DNA of 64,000 nt from Ensifer sp. PDNC004 (GTDB lineage: Bacteria; Pseudomonadota; Alphaproteobacteria; Rhizobiales; Rhizobiaceae), in NCBI RefSeq assembly GCF_016919405.1, contig NZ_CP070354.1, positions 504,001 through 568,000 of the forward strand. Direction: 5' to 3'. Of the stretch, positions 17,483 to 25,201 are shown piece by piece; position 1 is the first letter of the stretch, and each line of letters starts with the position of its first letter. The position numbers and the translations under genes were made by a program. Under the pieces are notes generated by a model, which saw nothing but the letters and a program-made list of their open reading frames with translations, was not told where the DNA came from and did no database searches.

Positions 17483-17526
17483 TCGCATCTCCAGGTGCAA
17501 AGGTGTGCGATCGGCACCTTCAGAGC
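17476..17526 (+). other. Overlapping alternative hairpins at the end of the giant gene
   Basis: GCTCTGA (17476-17482) pairs with TCAGAGC (17520-17526) and encloses AGGTGC/GCACCT. A competing pair, GATCGCA (17481-17487) with TGCGATC (17506-17512), excludes the inner helix. They span the stop codon and may serve as a terminator or mRNA end structure; no T-run follows. Confidence 0.35.
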
Positions 17527-17655
17527 GCCTTTTCGCGGGCGCCGTGTGCTTGCGTGCTTCAGGCTTGAATCCTTAAACGAAAGCTCGACCCGGCACGTTC
17601 ACGAGGACGTGTCCGTGCGGTCACTTCATGCGGCCTTGTCGCCCGATGCCGTCGC

Positions 17656-17690
17656 TTGACAGTCGGTTCAAAATAAACTTAACATGTTAA
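17656..17690 (+). promoter_or_regulatory. Promoter and palindromic operator of the TRAP operon
   Basis: A consensus -35 TTGACA (17656-17661) is followed after 17-18 bases by TTAACAT, which is part of the perfect 12-bp palindrome TTAACATGTTAA (17679-17690). A repressor bound there would cover the -10 element. The rest of the 357-base gap (17483-17839) holds the hairpins above and an untranslated leader of about 140 bases; no gene was seen in it. Confidence 0.6.
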
Positions 17691-17839
17691 TGGATTGAGG
17701 CTTTCCGATGAGGAGCAAAGGGAAGTTTCAAGCGACCGGGGAGATCTGCCCGCCGGATAACCTTCATGTGACGTGAAGGATCAGGCGCGGGCATGCGATG
17801 TTCGCCGCGCGTGAATATGGGGTCGACAGGGAGGAACCT

Positions 17840-18895
17840 ATGAAACTGAGCAGACGGAATATGATGAAGACCGGCGGTGCCTTGCTTGCCGCGCCCTTCG
17901 TTCTGAAAATGGGTGTGGCGCGCGCCCAGGAAACTATCACGCTGAAACTGCACCATTTCCTGCCGCCGGCATCCAACGTTCATCAGCGGCTGTTGACGCC
18001 GTGGGCGAAATCGCTGGCAGACCAAAGCGGTGGCGCGCTGAAGGTCGACATCTTCCCGGCCATGCAGCTCGGCGGAAAGCCGCCGCAGCTCTACGATCAG
18101 GCGTCGAACGGCGTCGTCGACATCGTCTGGACCTTGCCCGGCAACACGCCTGGACGCTTCCCATCCACCGAAGTGTTCGAACTACCGTTCGTCGCCGCCA
18201 AGGAGGCGACCGTCAACGCACAGGCCTGCCAGGAATATGGCCAGACGCATGTGCTGAAGGAAACCGGCGACACCCAGCTCCTGTGCTTTTGGGCGCACGA
18301 CCAAGGCCTGATCCACACCAACAAGGAAGTGACGTCCAGTGCGGACCTCGCCGGGCTCAAGCTTCGCAATCCCACACGCCTTGCCGGTGAGGCACTGGCG
18401 GCACTGGGTGCGACGCCGGTCGGAATGCCCATTCCGCAGGTGCCGGAAGCACTGGCGCAGCGGGCTATCGACGGTTGCGTACTCCCGTGGGAAGTGGTGC
18501 CTTCGATCAAGGTGAACGAGCTTACCAAGTTCCACACCGAGATCCCGGGCTCGCCGACGCTCTATACCGCGACCTTCTTCCTGGCGATGAACAAGAGCAA
18601 GTACGAGGCATTGCCGGCCGACCTCAAGGCCGTGCTGGACGCCAACAGCGGCATGGCCTTCGCCAAGAAGGCCGGCGAGATGTGGGACAGTGTCGGCGCA
18701 GAAGTGCGCGCCGCGATCGAGGCATCCGGAGAAGGCACAATCAGCACGATCAGCGAGGACGAAAAAGCGAAGTGGGTGGAGGCGACCAGGCCCGTCCACG
18801 ACAAGTGGATCGAGGACATGAAGGCCAAGGACCTCGACGGCAAGGCGCTGATCGCCGCAGCGCAAGCGCTCGTCCAGAAATATTCGGGCGCCTGA
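17840..18895 (+). CDS. TRAP transporter substrate-binding protein (DctP family)
   Basis: 351 residues from ATG 17840, which has GGGAGG six bases upstream. The leader MKLSRRNMMKTGGALLAAPF contains a twin-arginine motif (SRRNMMK) and a hydrophobic stretch ending at ARA-QE, so export by Tat is likely. The mature part shows DctP landmarks: LKLHHFLPPASNVHQ, then GLKLRNPTRLAGEALAALGATPVGMPIPQVPEAL, in which the arginine at GLKLRNPT is the usual carboxylate-binding residue. The ligand is therefore probably an organic acid. It heads a dctP-dctQ-dctM operon behind a strong promoter with an overlapping palindrome. Confidence 0.93.
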   Translation: MKLSRRNMMKTGGALLAAPFVLKMGVARAQETITLKLHHFLPPASNVHQRLLTPWAKSLADQSGGALKVDIFPAMQLGGKPPQLYDQASNGVVDIVWTLPGNTPGRFPSTEVFELPFVAAKEATVNAQACQEYGQTHVLKETGDTQLLCFWAHDQGLIHTNKEVTSSADLAGLKLRNPTRLAGEALAALGATPVGMPIPQVPEALAQRAIDGCVLPWEVVPSIKVNELTKFHTEIPGSPTLYTATFFLAMNKSKYEALPADLKAVLDANSGMAFAKKAGEMWDSVGAEVRAAIEASGEGTISTISEDEKAKWVEATRPVHDKWIEDMKAKDLDGKALIAAAQALVQKYSGA

Positions 18896-18934
18896 GCGCA
18901 CTGCCGTGAACGTGGCGCCTGAACGCGCCGCTGC

Positions 18935-19474
18935 ATGAACCAACAGCTCGGGGCCTCAACAATGGAAGACGTAGGATACGAGGATGCGGTGAGGGTGCCG
19001 CGACGCAGGGAAGTCGAACGCCTCGCGGCCGGTTTGGCACTCATCGGCGGCACGCTTCTTTGCCTTGCGGCGGGACTGGTCACCGTCAGCGTGCTGGGCC
19101 GCTGGCTGTTCAATCGGCCGGTGCCGGCCGATTACGAACTGGTGGAGGTGGCGGTCGGTGTCGCCGCCTTCTCCTTTCTCGCATACACGCAGGCCCGCAA
19201 TGGCCATATTGCTGTCGATACCTTCACGATGGCTCTTCCTGCACGCGTCACCCGGGTCATCGACGGCCTGTGGGACCTGCTTTTGGCCGTCTGCCTGGCG
19301 TTTTTTGCCTGGGGGCTGTTTACCGGTGGCCTGGAGGCGAGGGGATACGGGACGACCCTCATCCAGCTGCCCTGGCCGATCTGGCCGGTCTATCTGACCT
19401 GTGCCGCGCTCGCGGCGCTCGCGGCCGTCATCGGACTTTCCGTTTCCCTCTTGAAAATTGGAGGCGGCCGATGA
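18935..19474 (+). CDS. TRAP transporter small membrane subunit (DctQ family)
   Basis: 179 residues (170 if the ATG at 18962 is used; neither start has a convincing ribosome site). Four hydrophobic segments are present: LALIGGTLLCLAAGLVTVSV, a second around VAVGVAAFSFLAY, a third LLLAVCLAFFAWGLF and a fourth in the last 30 residues. RWLFNRPVPADYELVE and ARNGHIAVD are typical DctQ features. The subunit supports the large DctM subunit in a sodium-driven symporter fed by the periplasmic DctP protein. Its stop overlaps the dctM start by four bases (ATGA), so the two are translationally coupled. Confidence 0.9.
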   Translation: MNQQLGASTMEDVGYEDAVRVPRRREVERLAAGLALIGGTLLCLAAGLVTVSVLGRWLFNRPVPADYELVEVAVGVAAFSFLAYTQARNGHIAVDTFTMALPARVTRVIDGLWDLLLAVCLAFFAWGLFTGGLEARGYGTTLIQLPWPIWPVYLTCAALAALAAVIGLSVSLLKIGGGR

Positions 19475-20913
19475 GCGGTTTTGCCATTGCCTTCGTCGGC
19501 TTTGCGGCCATGCTGCTCTTGATCGCCATCCGGATGCCGATCTCTCTTGCCATGCTTGCGGTCGGTGCTGCCGGCTATGCCTATCTCTCCGGCCCGCATG
19601 CGCTGGTCTACTATCTGCAGACCAACACCTATAGCCAGTTTGCCAGCTACACGCTTTCGGTCATCCCGCTCTTCATCCTGATGGGCGCGCTCGCCGAGCA
19701 GTCGGGCATTGCCGCAACGCTGTTTCGCGTCGCCGAGCGGGGCTTCGGACGCTTCAAGGGCGGAATGCCGATGGCCGTCATCGCCGCCTGCACCGGGTTC
19801 GGCGCGATCTGCGGCTTGTCGGTCGCAACCACGGCGACCTTCGGACGCGCGGCGCTGCCGGAACTGCGCCGAGCCCGGGTCGACGTCGGGCTTGGCACCG
19901 GGACGATTGCCGCCGGCGGCACCCTCGGCATCCTCATTCCGCCATCCGTGATCCTGGTGGTTTATGCGATCACCGCCGAGCAGAACATCGCCAAGCTGTT
20001 TCAGGCAGCCCTGGTGCCGGGGCTATTGGCGGCCGCCTTCTACCTGATCGCGATTGCGATCGTCGTGCGGCGCAGGCCCGATCTCGCGCCGCCGGTGACG
20101 GCGACCGAGACGGTTCGAACGCCTCGTCCGTTCTGGGCGAGGCCGCTGGGTCTGATCATCCTGGCCGGTGGTGTCATCGGTTGGTTGCTCGGCTCGCTCG
20201 GGACGGTCGGCGGGATCCTGTTGGCGATATTCGGCCTGCTGCTGCTGGCTGCGGACTTTGCGATCGTGCCGGCGGCGGTCGTCGCCGTCACGGTGGTCGG
20301 CGGCATCTATGGCGAGGTGTTCACGCCGACGGAAGGTGCCGCGGTGGGGGCTGCCGTAACGCTGCTGGTCGGCCTGCTGCAAAGGACCTTGAGCCTCGGC
20401 GCCCTGAAAAACGCTCTGCTGCAGACGGCCGAAACCAGCGGAATGATCTTCCTGATCCTGCTCGGCGCGGAAGTCTTCGGCGCGTTTCTGGCGCTGACGC
20501 AGATGCCGGCGACGCTTGCCGCAATGGTCGGACAGTCGGGCCTGCCGCCCTATGTCGTCATCTGCGGAATGCTCGTCACCTATCTCGTGCTTGGCGCCGT
20601 CATGGACGAATTGGCGATGATCCTGCTGACGCTGCCGGTCTTCATTCCGATCATCCTGACACTGGATCTGGGCATGCCGACCGAGGATGTCGCCATCTGG
20701 TTCGGCATTCTCGTCCTCATCGTCGTCGGCATCGGTCTTTCCGCCCCGCCGATCGGCCTCAACGTCTTCATCATCAACAAGCTGGCGACGGATGTCCCGA
20801 TCGTGCAGACCTACCGAGGCGTCATGCCCTTCGTCATTGCCGACCTCATCCGATTGGCGATCATCACGCTGTCGCCCGGTGTTGCTTTGGCACTGGTCCG
20901 GCTGTTGAATTGA
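19471..20913 (+). CDS. TRAP transporter large membrane subunit (DctM family)
   Basis: 480 residues from ATG 19471, which overlaps the dctQ stop and has GGAGG upstream; a longer open frame to 19060 is out of step with the dctQ gene. Twelve or so membrane segments. Family motifs include SVIPLFILMGALAEQSGI, TGFGAICGLSVATTATFGRAALPEL, GGTLGILIPPSVILVVYAITAEQNIAKLF and FTPTEGAAVGAAVTLLVGLL. It is longer than the usual 425-430 residues because of an insertion near residues 205-270, where an RPFWARPLGLI stretch and two extra hydrophobic segments appear. It forms the translocation channel for an organic acid. Confidence 0.93.
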   Translation: MSGFAIAFVGFAAMLLLIAIRMPISLAMLAVGAAGYAYLSGPHALVYYLQTNTYSQFASYTLSVIPLFILMGALAEQSGIAATLFRVAERGFGRFKGGMPMAVIAACTGFGAICGLSVATTATFGRAALPELRRARVDVGLGTGTIAAGGTLGILIPPSVILVVYAITAEQNIAKLFQAALVPGLLAAAFYLIAIAIVVRRRPDLAPPVTATETVRTPRPFWARPLGLIILAGGVIGWLLGSLGTVGGILLAIFGLLLLAADFAIVPAAVVAVTVVGGIYGEVFTPTEGAAVGAAVTLLVGLLQRTLSLGALKNALLQTAETSGMIFLILLGAEVFGAFLALTQMPATLAAMVGQSGLPPYVVICGMLVTYLVLGAVMDELAMILLTLPVFIPIILTLDLGMPTEDVAIWFGILVLIVVGIGLSAPPIGLNVFIINKLATDVPIVQTYRGVMPFVIADLIRLAIITLSPGVALALVRLLN

Positions 20914-20924
20914 GAAGAAGCAGA

Positions 20925-20945
20925 CGAGGCGCACCCTCCGCCTCG
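20925..20945. terminator. Hairpin between convergent genes
   Basis: CGAGGCG and CGCCTCG make a 7-bp stem with a 7-base loop between the ends of dctM and the MEKHLA-domain gene. It has no T-run. Confidence 0.4.
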
Positions 20946-20956
20946 GGGCGGCGCGC

Positions 20957-21403
20957 TTACAGATCCTTCCAGCTGTGGAACATGGCGGCCTGGCCGGCAT
21001 GTTCGCCGTTGGCGCGCACCAACTGCCAGACGATGGCGTTCTCGATCCAGAAGCGGCGTCCGGATTTCGCGATCCGAAGGCCGCGATAGTTGTCGATGAA
21101 GCCCTTGGTGGAGACGCTGTCTAAAAGACGCTGCCGTTCCTCGCGGTTCGGCGCCTCGGCCGAGAGGCGCGACGGCATGCCGATGAACTCCTGCCAGGTG
21201 TAGCCGAAGCAGGCCTGCGCGGTTTTGTTGGCGTAGAAGAAACGCGGGTCCTCCGATCGGTCGTGCGCCAAAAGCGCAAAGGGTGCGCTCTCGTAAAGCC
21301 AACGGCCGTCGAACGGATGGTCGACCAGCGCCTTGCCGGTCACCTGGCGGAAGCTTGCAACGATCAGGGCGAAGGCGTCATCGGCATCATAGTCGGTTGT
21401 CAT
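20957..21403 (-). CDS. MEKHLA-domain (PAS-related) protein
   Basis: 148 residues from the ATG at 21403 (AAGGG just upstream); the frame stays open to an ATG at 21442 that overlaps the stop of the upstream gene, which is an alternative coupled start. Features include PRFFYANKTAQACFGYTWQEFIGMPSRLSAEAPNR and FIDNYRGLRIAKSGRRFWIENAIVWQL, the MEKHLA fold, which is related to PAS sensor domains and is found in plants and bacteria. No output domain is attached. It is the second of two genes read toward the TRAP locus from the opposite strand, so a small signalling role is possible but unproven. Confidence 0.8.
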   Translation of the reverse strand: MTTDYDADDAFALIVASFRQVTGKALVDHPFDGRWLYESAPFALLAHDRSEDPRFFYANKTAQACFGYTWQEFIGMPSRLSAEAPNREERQRLLDSVSTKGFIDNYRGLRIAKSGRRFWIENAIVWQLVRANGEHAGQAAMFHSWKDL

Positions 21404-21434
21404 CGCCCTTCGTCTCCATGACCCGGGGGTGGCG

Positions 21435-21887
21435 TCAGGCATTCAGGGACGGAATGAACTTCCCGTCATAACGCACCCGGAAATTCCGGCGTTGCGCATC
21501 TTCCTGGAAACAGACGAACACCAGTTCGAGGTCATTCGCGCTGCTGCGCCTTCCAAGCAGGCTGAGGGTGATCACGACCACGCCGCCATAGGTGCGGGTC
21601 AGCGCGATCGCTGCCCGTCGAATTTCGTTGGTCCCGGCGTCGTCCCGCTCTTCGCGGCGCTCATAGACCTGCCAGAAGGGCGAGGCCTCCCAGGCTGCGC
21701 GCAGCGCCTCGGTGATCTGGTCCTTGAACTCTTCGACGGATCTGCCCTTGCTCCAGGAGACGGTCTTTTCGGTGTAGTCGGCAAAAATGTCGAGATAGCC
21801 GTCATAGTCGTTCGCATCGGCAAAACACCGCTCGATCATACCGAGCGCCACTTCGTCGGAAACTGCTGCCTTGAAGAATATCGTCAT
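21435..21887 (-). CDS. Hypothetical protein, 150 residues
   Basis: Not recognised. The sequence begins MTIFFKAAVSDEVALG and carries a mixed alpha/beta pattern: a helical acidic first half (CFADANDYDGYLDIFADYT), a middle with WSKGRSVEEFKDQITEALRAAW, and beta strands near the end (TYGGVVVITLSLLGRR, LVFVCFQED). This pattern is like a small NTF2-type alpha+beta barrel but the call is weak. There is no signal peptide or membrane segment. It is the upstream member of a two-gene unit with the MEKHLA gene, whose longer reading overlaps it by eight bases. Confidence 0.6.
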   Translation of the reverse strand: MTIFFKAAVSDEVALGMIERCFADANDYDGYLDIFADYTEKTVSWSKGRSVEEFKDQITEALRAAWEASPFWQVYERREERDDAGTNEIRRAAIALTRTYGGVVVITLSLLGRRSSANDLELVFVCFQEDAQRRNFRVRYDGKFIPSLNA

Positions 21888-22061
21888 CGAATCGCCAACC
21901 CTGCCTTGAACGCCTATCTAGTCAAAGCGCTAAGGATGTATCTAGTCCCCGATTGTCATATTGCTGTGCCGAGATGTCCTCTGCGTAAGGCGATCGGCGC
22001 TGGTGTTCAAGATCGCCATTCTTGCCAATTTTTGCCATGGGCGTTATTCCGCCGCCCGTGA

Positions 22062-22253
22062 GGTGCGCGTCCGGAATCCGGTTCGTTGCGCTTTGCCTAC
22101 GAACTGGCGCTTCCTGATTTGCGAAGTGTCGGTCTGAAGAAATACCCCTACCTCGTCTTCTATCGTCAACAGGCCGACCATATCGACGTGTGGCGCGTGC
22201 TGCATGCCAAGCGGGACATCCCGCAATGGGTGCAAGGGCCGGACGGTTCCTGA
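22062..22253 (+). pseudogene. C-terminal remnant of a RelE/ParE-family toxin
   Basis: After an in-frame TGA at 22059-22061, 63 residues read SLRFAYELALPDLRSVGLKK, then YPYLVFYRQQADHIDVWRVL and HAKRDIPQWVQ to a TGA at 22251. This is the second half of ParE-type toxins (the YPYLVFY...HIDVWRVLHxxRDIP pattern). The first half and any antitoxin are missing in the 542-base gap 21888-22429, which otherwise holds only the 5' region of the sulfate operon. It is a dead toxin fragment. Confidence 0.7.
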
Positions 22254-22429
22254 CAGCCCACCGACTGTAAGCTATTGGTTGCTTTGGGAAAGCTGAGGCA
22301 AAAACTCCGCGAAACTGAGCGGAAACGAGACGAAATTTCTAAGGCTTGGCACAACCAGGGTCCGCGTTCCCTCGCGCTCCCACACGCCTGCCGATAGGTT
22401 CTGGGGCAGCATCAACACCGGAGAACCGC

Positions 22430-23416
22430 ATGAAACGCCTCCTCATTCTCGGCGCCACCCTTGTCGCGCATTTTGTGACCCCTGCGCTGGCACAGGAGCC
22501 GACGAAGCTTCTCAACGCCTCCTACGACGTTTCGCGCGAACTCTTCGTGGCCGAGAACGAGGCCTTCATCAAGCAGCATCCGGGCGTGACGATCGACCAG
22601 TCGCATGCCGGCACGTCGAAGCAGGCCCGCTCGATCCTCGAAGGCCTGGAAGCCGACGTCGTCACCTTCAACCAGACCACCGATATCGAATTCCTGGCCA
22701 AGAACGGCTTTGTCTCCAAGGACTGGGCGAAGGCGTTCCCGAATAATGCCTCGCCGTTCTATTCCTTCCCGTCTTTCCTGGTGCGCAAGGGCAACCCGAA
22801 GAACATCAAGGACTGGTCCGACCTGGCCCGTGACGACGTTCACGCGGTCTTCCCCAATCCGAAGACCTCGGGCAATGCGCGCTACACCTATCTGGCGGCC
22901 TATGCCTGGGCCAAGGAGGCCTATGAGGGCGACGAGGCGAAGATCGAGGCCTACATCACCAAGATCTTCGACAACGTTCCGGTGTTCGACACCGGCGGCC
23001 GCGCCTCGACCACGACCTTCGTCGAGCGCGAAACCGGCGACGTCCTGATCACCTTCGAGGCCGAGACCCGCAGCATCGCCAAGCAGTATGGCGCCGACAA
23101 GGTCGAAGCCGTCATCCCGTCGGTCAGCCTGCTCGCGGAATTCCCGGTCGCGGTCGTCGACAAGGTTGCCGAGAAACACGGCACGCAGGCGCTCGCCAAG
23201 ACCTATCTCGACTTCCTCTATACCGAGGAAGGCCAGCGCATCGCCGCCGAATTCGGCCATCGCGTCCGCAACGAGAAGGTTGCCGGCGAATTCAAGGCGC
23301 AGTTCCCGGATATTCGCCTCGTCAATGTCGACGACGTCTTTGGCGGATGGAGCAAGATCCAGTCCGAGCACTTCGCGTCCGACGGCATCCTGGACAAGCT
23401 CTACGGCAGCCGCTGA
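22430..23416 (+). CDS. sbp: Periplasmic sulfate-binding protein
   Basis: 328 residues from ATG 22430, with GGAG upstream. The signal peptide MKRLLILGATLVAHFVTPALA is cut before QEPTKLLN. Family hallmarks follow: LNASYDVSRELFVAENEAF, QSHAGTSKQARSILEGLEADVVTFNQ, VFPNPKTSGNARYTYLAAYAWA, and GDVLITFEAE. These residues form the sulfate-binding site in Sbp/CysP. Sulfate (or thiosulfate) is captured and passed to CysTWA encoded directly downstream. A strong stem-loop separates it from cysT, so the binding protein can be made in excess. Sbp and CysP cannot be told apart by reading alone. Confidence 0.95.
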   Translation: MKRLLILGATLVAHFVTPALAQEPTKLLNASYDVSRELFVAENEAFIKQHPGVTIDQSHAGTSKQARSILEGLEADVVTFNQTTDIEFLAKNGFVSKDWAKAFPNNASPFYSFPSFLVRKGNPKNIKDWSDLARDDVHAVFPNPKTSGNARYTYLAAYAWAKEAYEGDEAKIEAYITKIFDNVPVFDTGGRASTTTFVERETGDVLITFEAETRSIAKQYGADKVEAVIPSVSLLAEFPVAVVDKVAEKHGTQALAKTYLDFLYTEEGQRIAAEFGHRVRNEKVAGEFKAQFPDIRLVNVDDVFGGWSKIQSEHFASDGILDKLYGSR

Positions 23417-23443
23417 TCGCTCTTTGACCTCGCAATCAATCAG

Positions 23444-23470
23444 CCCGGCAGACGAACCGTCTGCCGGGTT
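23444..23470 (+). terminator. Strong stem-loop between sbp and cysT
   Basis: CCCGGCAGACG and CGTCTGCCGGG form an 11-bp perfect stem with a three-base loop followed by TTTC. It may act as a leaky intrinsic terminator or as an mRNA stabiliser that keeps binding-protein mRNA in excess of permease mRNA. Confidence 0.6.
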
Positions 23471-23540
23471 TCACCATGACATGACAAGGAAATGAACGCT
23501 TGAGACGCAATGTCCTGCCGGGTTACGCCTGTCGCTGGGG

Positions 23541-24320
23541 GTGACGCTGCTCTATGTGAGCCTGATCGTCGTTCTGCCGCTGGCAGCCCTCGTGTTCAAG
23601 GCGGCGAGCCTCGGCCCTCTCGATTACTGGCAGATCGTCTCGTCGCCGCGGGCGCTCGCAAGCTATCGCGTCACCGTGACGGCCGCGCTTGGCGCAACGC
23701 TCTTCAATCTCTTCTTCGGCCTGGCGCTCGCCTGGGTGCTGGTGCGTTACCGCTTCCCCGGGCGCCGCATCGTCGATGCCATGGTCGACCTGCCGTTCGC
23801 CTTGCCGACGGCCGTTGCCGGTATTTCGCTGACCGCACTGTTCACGACCAACGGCGTGTTCGGCTCGATCCTCGAGGACTACGGCATCAAGGTCGCCTAT
23901 ACCCCTATCGGCATCATGATCGCCATGTGCTTCACGTCGCTGCCCTTCATCGTGCGCACGGTGCAGCCGGTGCTGGAGGATCTCGATCCGGCGCTGGAGG
24001 AGGCGGCACAGTCGCTTGGCGGCTCGGATATCGCGATCTTCCGCAAGGTCATCCTGCCGCTCTTGACACCAGCACTTCTCGCCGGCGTCTCCCTGTCCTT
24101 CGCCCGCTCGCTCGGCGAGTTCGGTGCGATCATCTTCATCGCCGGCAATCAGCCGATGTCGACCGAGATCACCGCGCTGCTGATCTTCATCCGGCTCGAA
24201 GAATACGATTATCAGGCGGCGGCAGCGATCGCGTCCGTGCTGCTGCTGACGGCCTTCCTCATGCTCGCCGTGACCAACTGGTTGCAGGCGCGGGCGCTGC
24301 GCTATACGCGGAGGTCCTGA
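23541..24320 (+). CDS. cysT: Sulfate ABC transporter permease CysT, N-terminus frameshifted
   Basis: 259 residues read from GTG 23541. The natural start appears to be TTG 23500 (AAGGAA upstream), giving RRNVLPGY, the usual beginning, but that frame hits TGA at 23542. The next family residues, LSLG before VTLLYVSLIVVLPL, are in the neighbouring frame, so one base seems missing at about 23524-23529. The premature stop overlaps GTG 23541 (GTGA), so re-initiation could still yield all membrane segments. Family motifs include VRYRFPGRRIVDAMVDLPFA and the EAA loop EEAAQSLGGS. It partners CysW and CysA. Either a real mutation or a sequencing error. Confidence 0.88.
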   Translation: MTLLYVSLIVVLPLAALVFKAASLGPLDYWQIVSSPRALASYRVTVTAALGATLFNLFFGLALAWVLVRYRFPGRRIVDAMVDLPFALPTAVAGISLTALFTTNGVFGSILEDYGIKVAYTPIGIMIAMCFTSLPFIVRTVQPVLEDLDPALEEAAQSLGGSDIAIFRKVILPLLTPALLAGVSLSFARSLGEFGAIIFIAGNQPMSTEITALLIFIRLEEYDYQAAAAIASVLLLTAFLMLAVTNWLQARALRYTRRS

Positions 24321-24322
24321 CC

Positions 24323-25201
24323 ATGCGTTTCAAAAAGACCGCACGCACGCTGCCGCGGGTGGGTGACGGACCTGTCTTCCGCCGTGCCCTGATCGGCGCC
24401 GTACTGATCATCGGCGCGTTCCTGATCCTCGCGCCGCTGCTGATCATCGGCGTCGAGGCCTTTGCCAAGGGCTGGCAGGTCTATCGCGACACGATCCTGC
24501 ATCCCGACACGCGCCACGCGATCATGCTCACGGTGCTTGCCGCGCTGATCGCCGTCCCAGTCAACACCGCCTTCGGCGTGGCCGCTGCCTGGGCGATCAC
24601 CAAGTTCGATTTCCGCGGCAAGGGTTTCCTGCTGGTGGTGATCGAGATCCCGTTCTCGGTTTCGCCGATCGTCGCGGGCGTTGCCTATCTCTTCGTCTAC
24701 GGGCTGCAGGGTCTGTTTGGCCCGACGCTCGATGCCTATGGCATCAAGATCCTGTTTGCCATTCCCGGCATCGTGCTCGCCTCGATGTTCGTCACCGCGC
24801 CGTTTGTCGCCCGCGAGCTCATTCCGCTGATGCAGGCGCAGGGGAGGGACCTCGAAGAGGCGGCCGTTTCCCTCGGCGCTTCCGGCTTTCGCACCTTCTT
24901 CTCGGTGACGTTGCCCAACATCAAATGGGCGCTGCTCTACGGCGTCGTCCTTTGCAATGCGCGCGTGATGGGCGAGTTCGGCGCGGTTTCGGTCGTGTCG
25001 GGCAACATCCGTGGCCAGACCAACACCCTGCCGCTCCATATCGAGCTGCTCTATCACGATTACCAGGCGGCGGGCGCTTTTGCGTCGGCGTCCATTCTGG
25101 CGCTCATTGCCGTCTTCACCATCATCGCCAAGGTCGCTCTGGAGCGCCAAGGGGCGGGCCGCGTCCGCCCAGTTGCCAATTCCGCGGAGAATGCATCATG
25201 A
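24323..25201 (+). CDS. cysW: Sulfate ABC transporter permease CysW
   Basis: 292 residues from ATG 24323, with GGAGG upstream and two bases after the cysT stop. Six membrane segments are expected. CysW landmarks include TRHAIMLTVLAALIAVPVNT, AWAITKFDFRGKGFL, IEIPFSVSPIVAGVAYLFVYG, the EAA loop EEAAVSLGASGFRTFF, and NARVMGEFGAVSVVSGNIRGQTNTLPLHIELLY. It forms the membrane channel with CysT. Its stop overlaps the cysA start by four bases (ATGA), as expected for stoichiometric coupling. Confidence 0.95.
   Translation: MRFKKTARTLPRVGDGPVFRRALIGAVLIIGAFLILAPLLIIGVEAFAKGWQVYRDTILHPDTRHAIMLTVLAALIAVPVNTAFGVAAAWAITKFDFRGKGFLLVVIEIPFSVSPIVAGVAYLFVYGLQGLFGPTLDAYGIKILFAIPGIVLASMFVTAPFVARELIPLMQAQGRDLEEAAVSLGASGFRTFFSVTLPNIKWALLYGVVLCNARVMGEFGAVSVVSGNIRGQTNTLPLHIELLYHDYQAAGAFASASILALIAVFTIIAKVALERQGAGRVRPVANSAENAS

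Noticed and set aside
23510..25201. 563-codon frame covering cysT and cysW as one protein
   Set aside because: Its first half is out of frame with the CysT motifs; only the cysW part is real.
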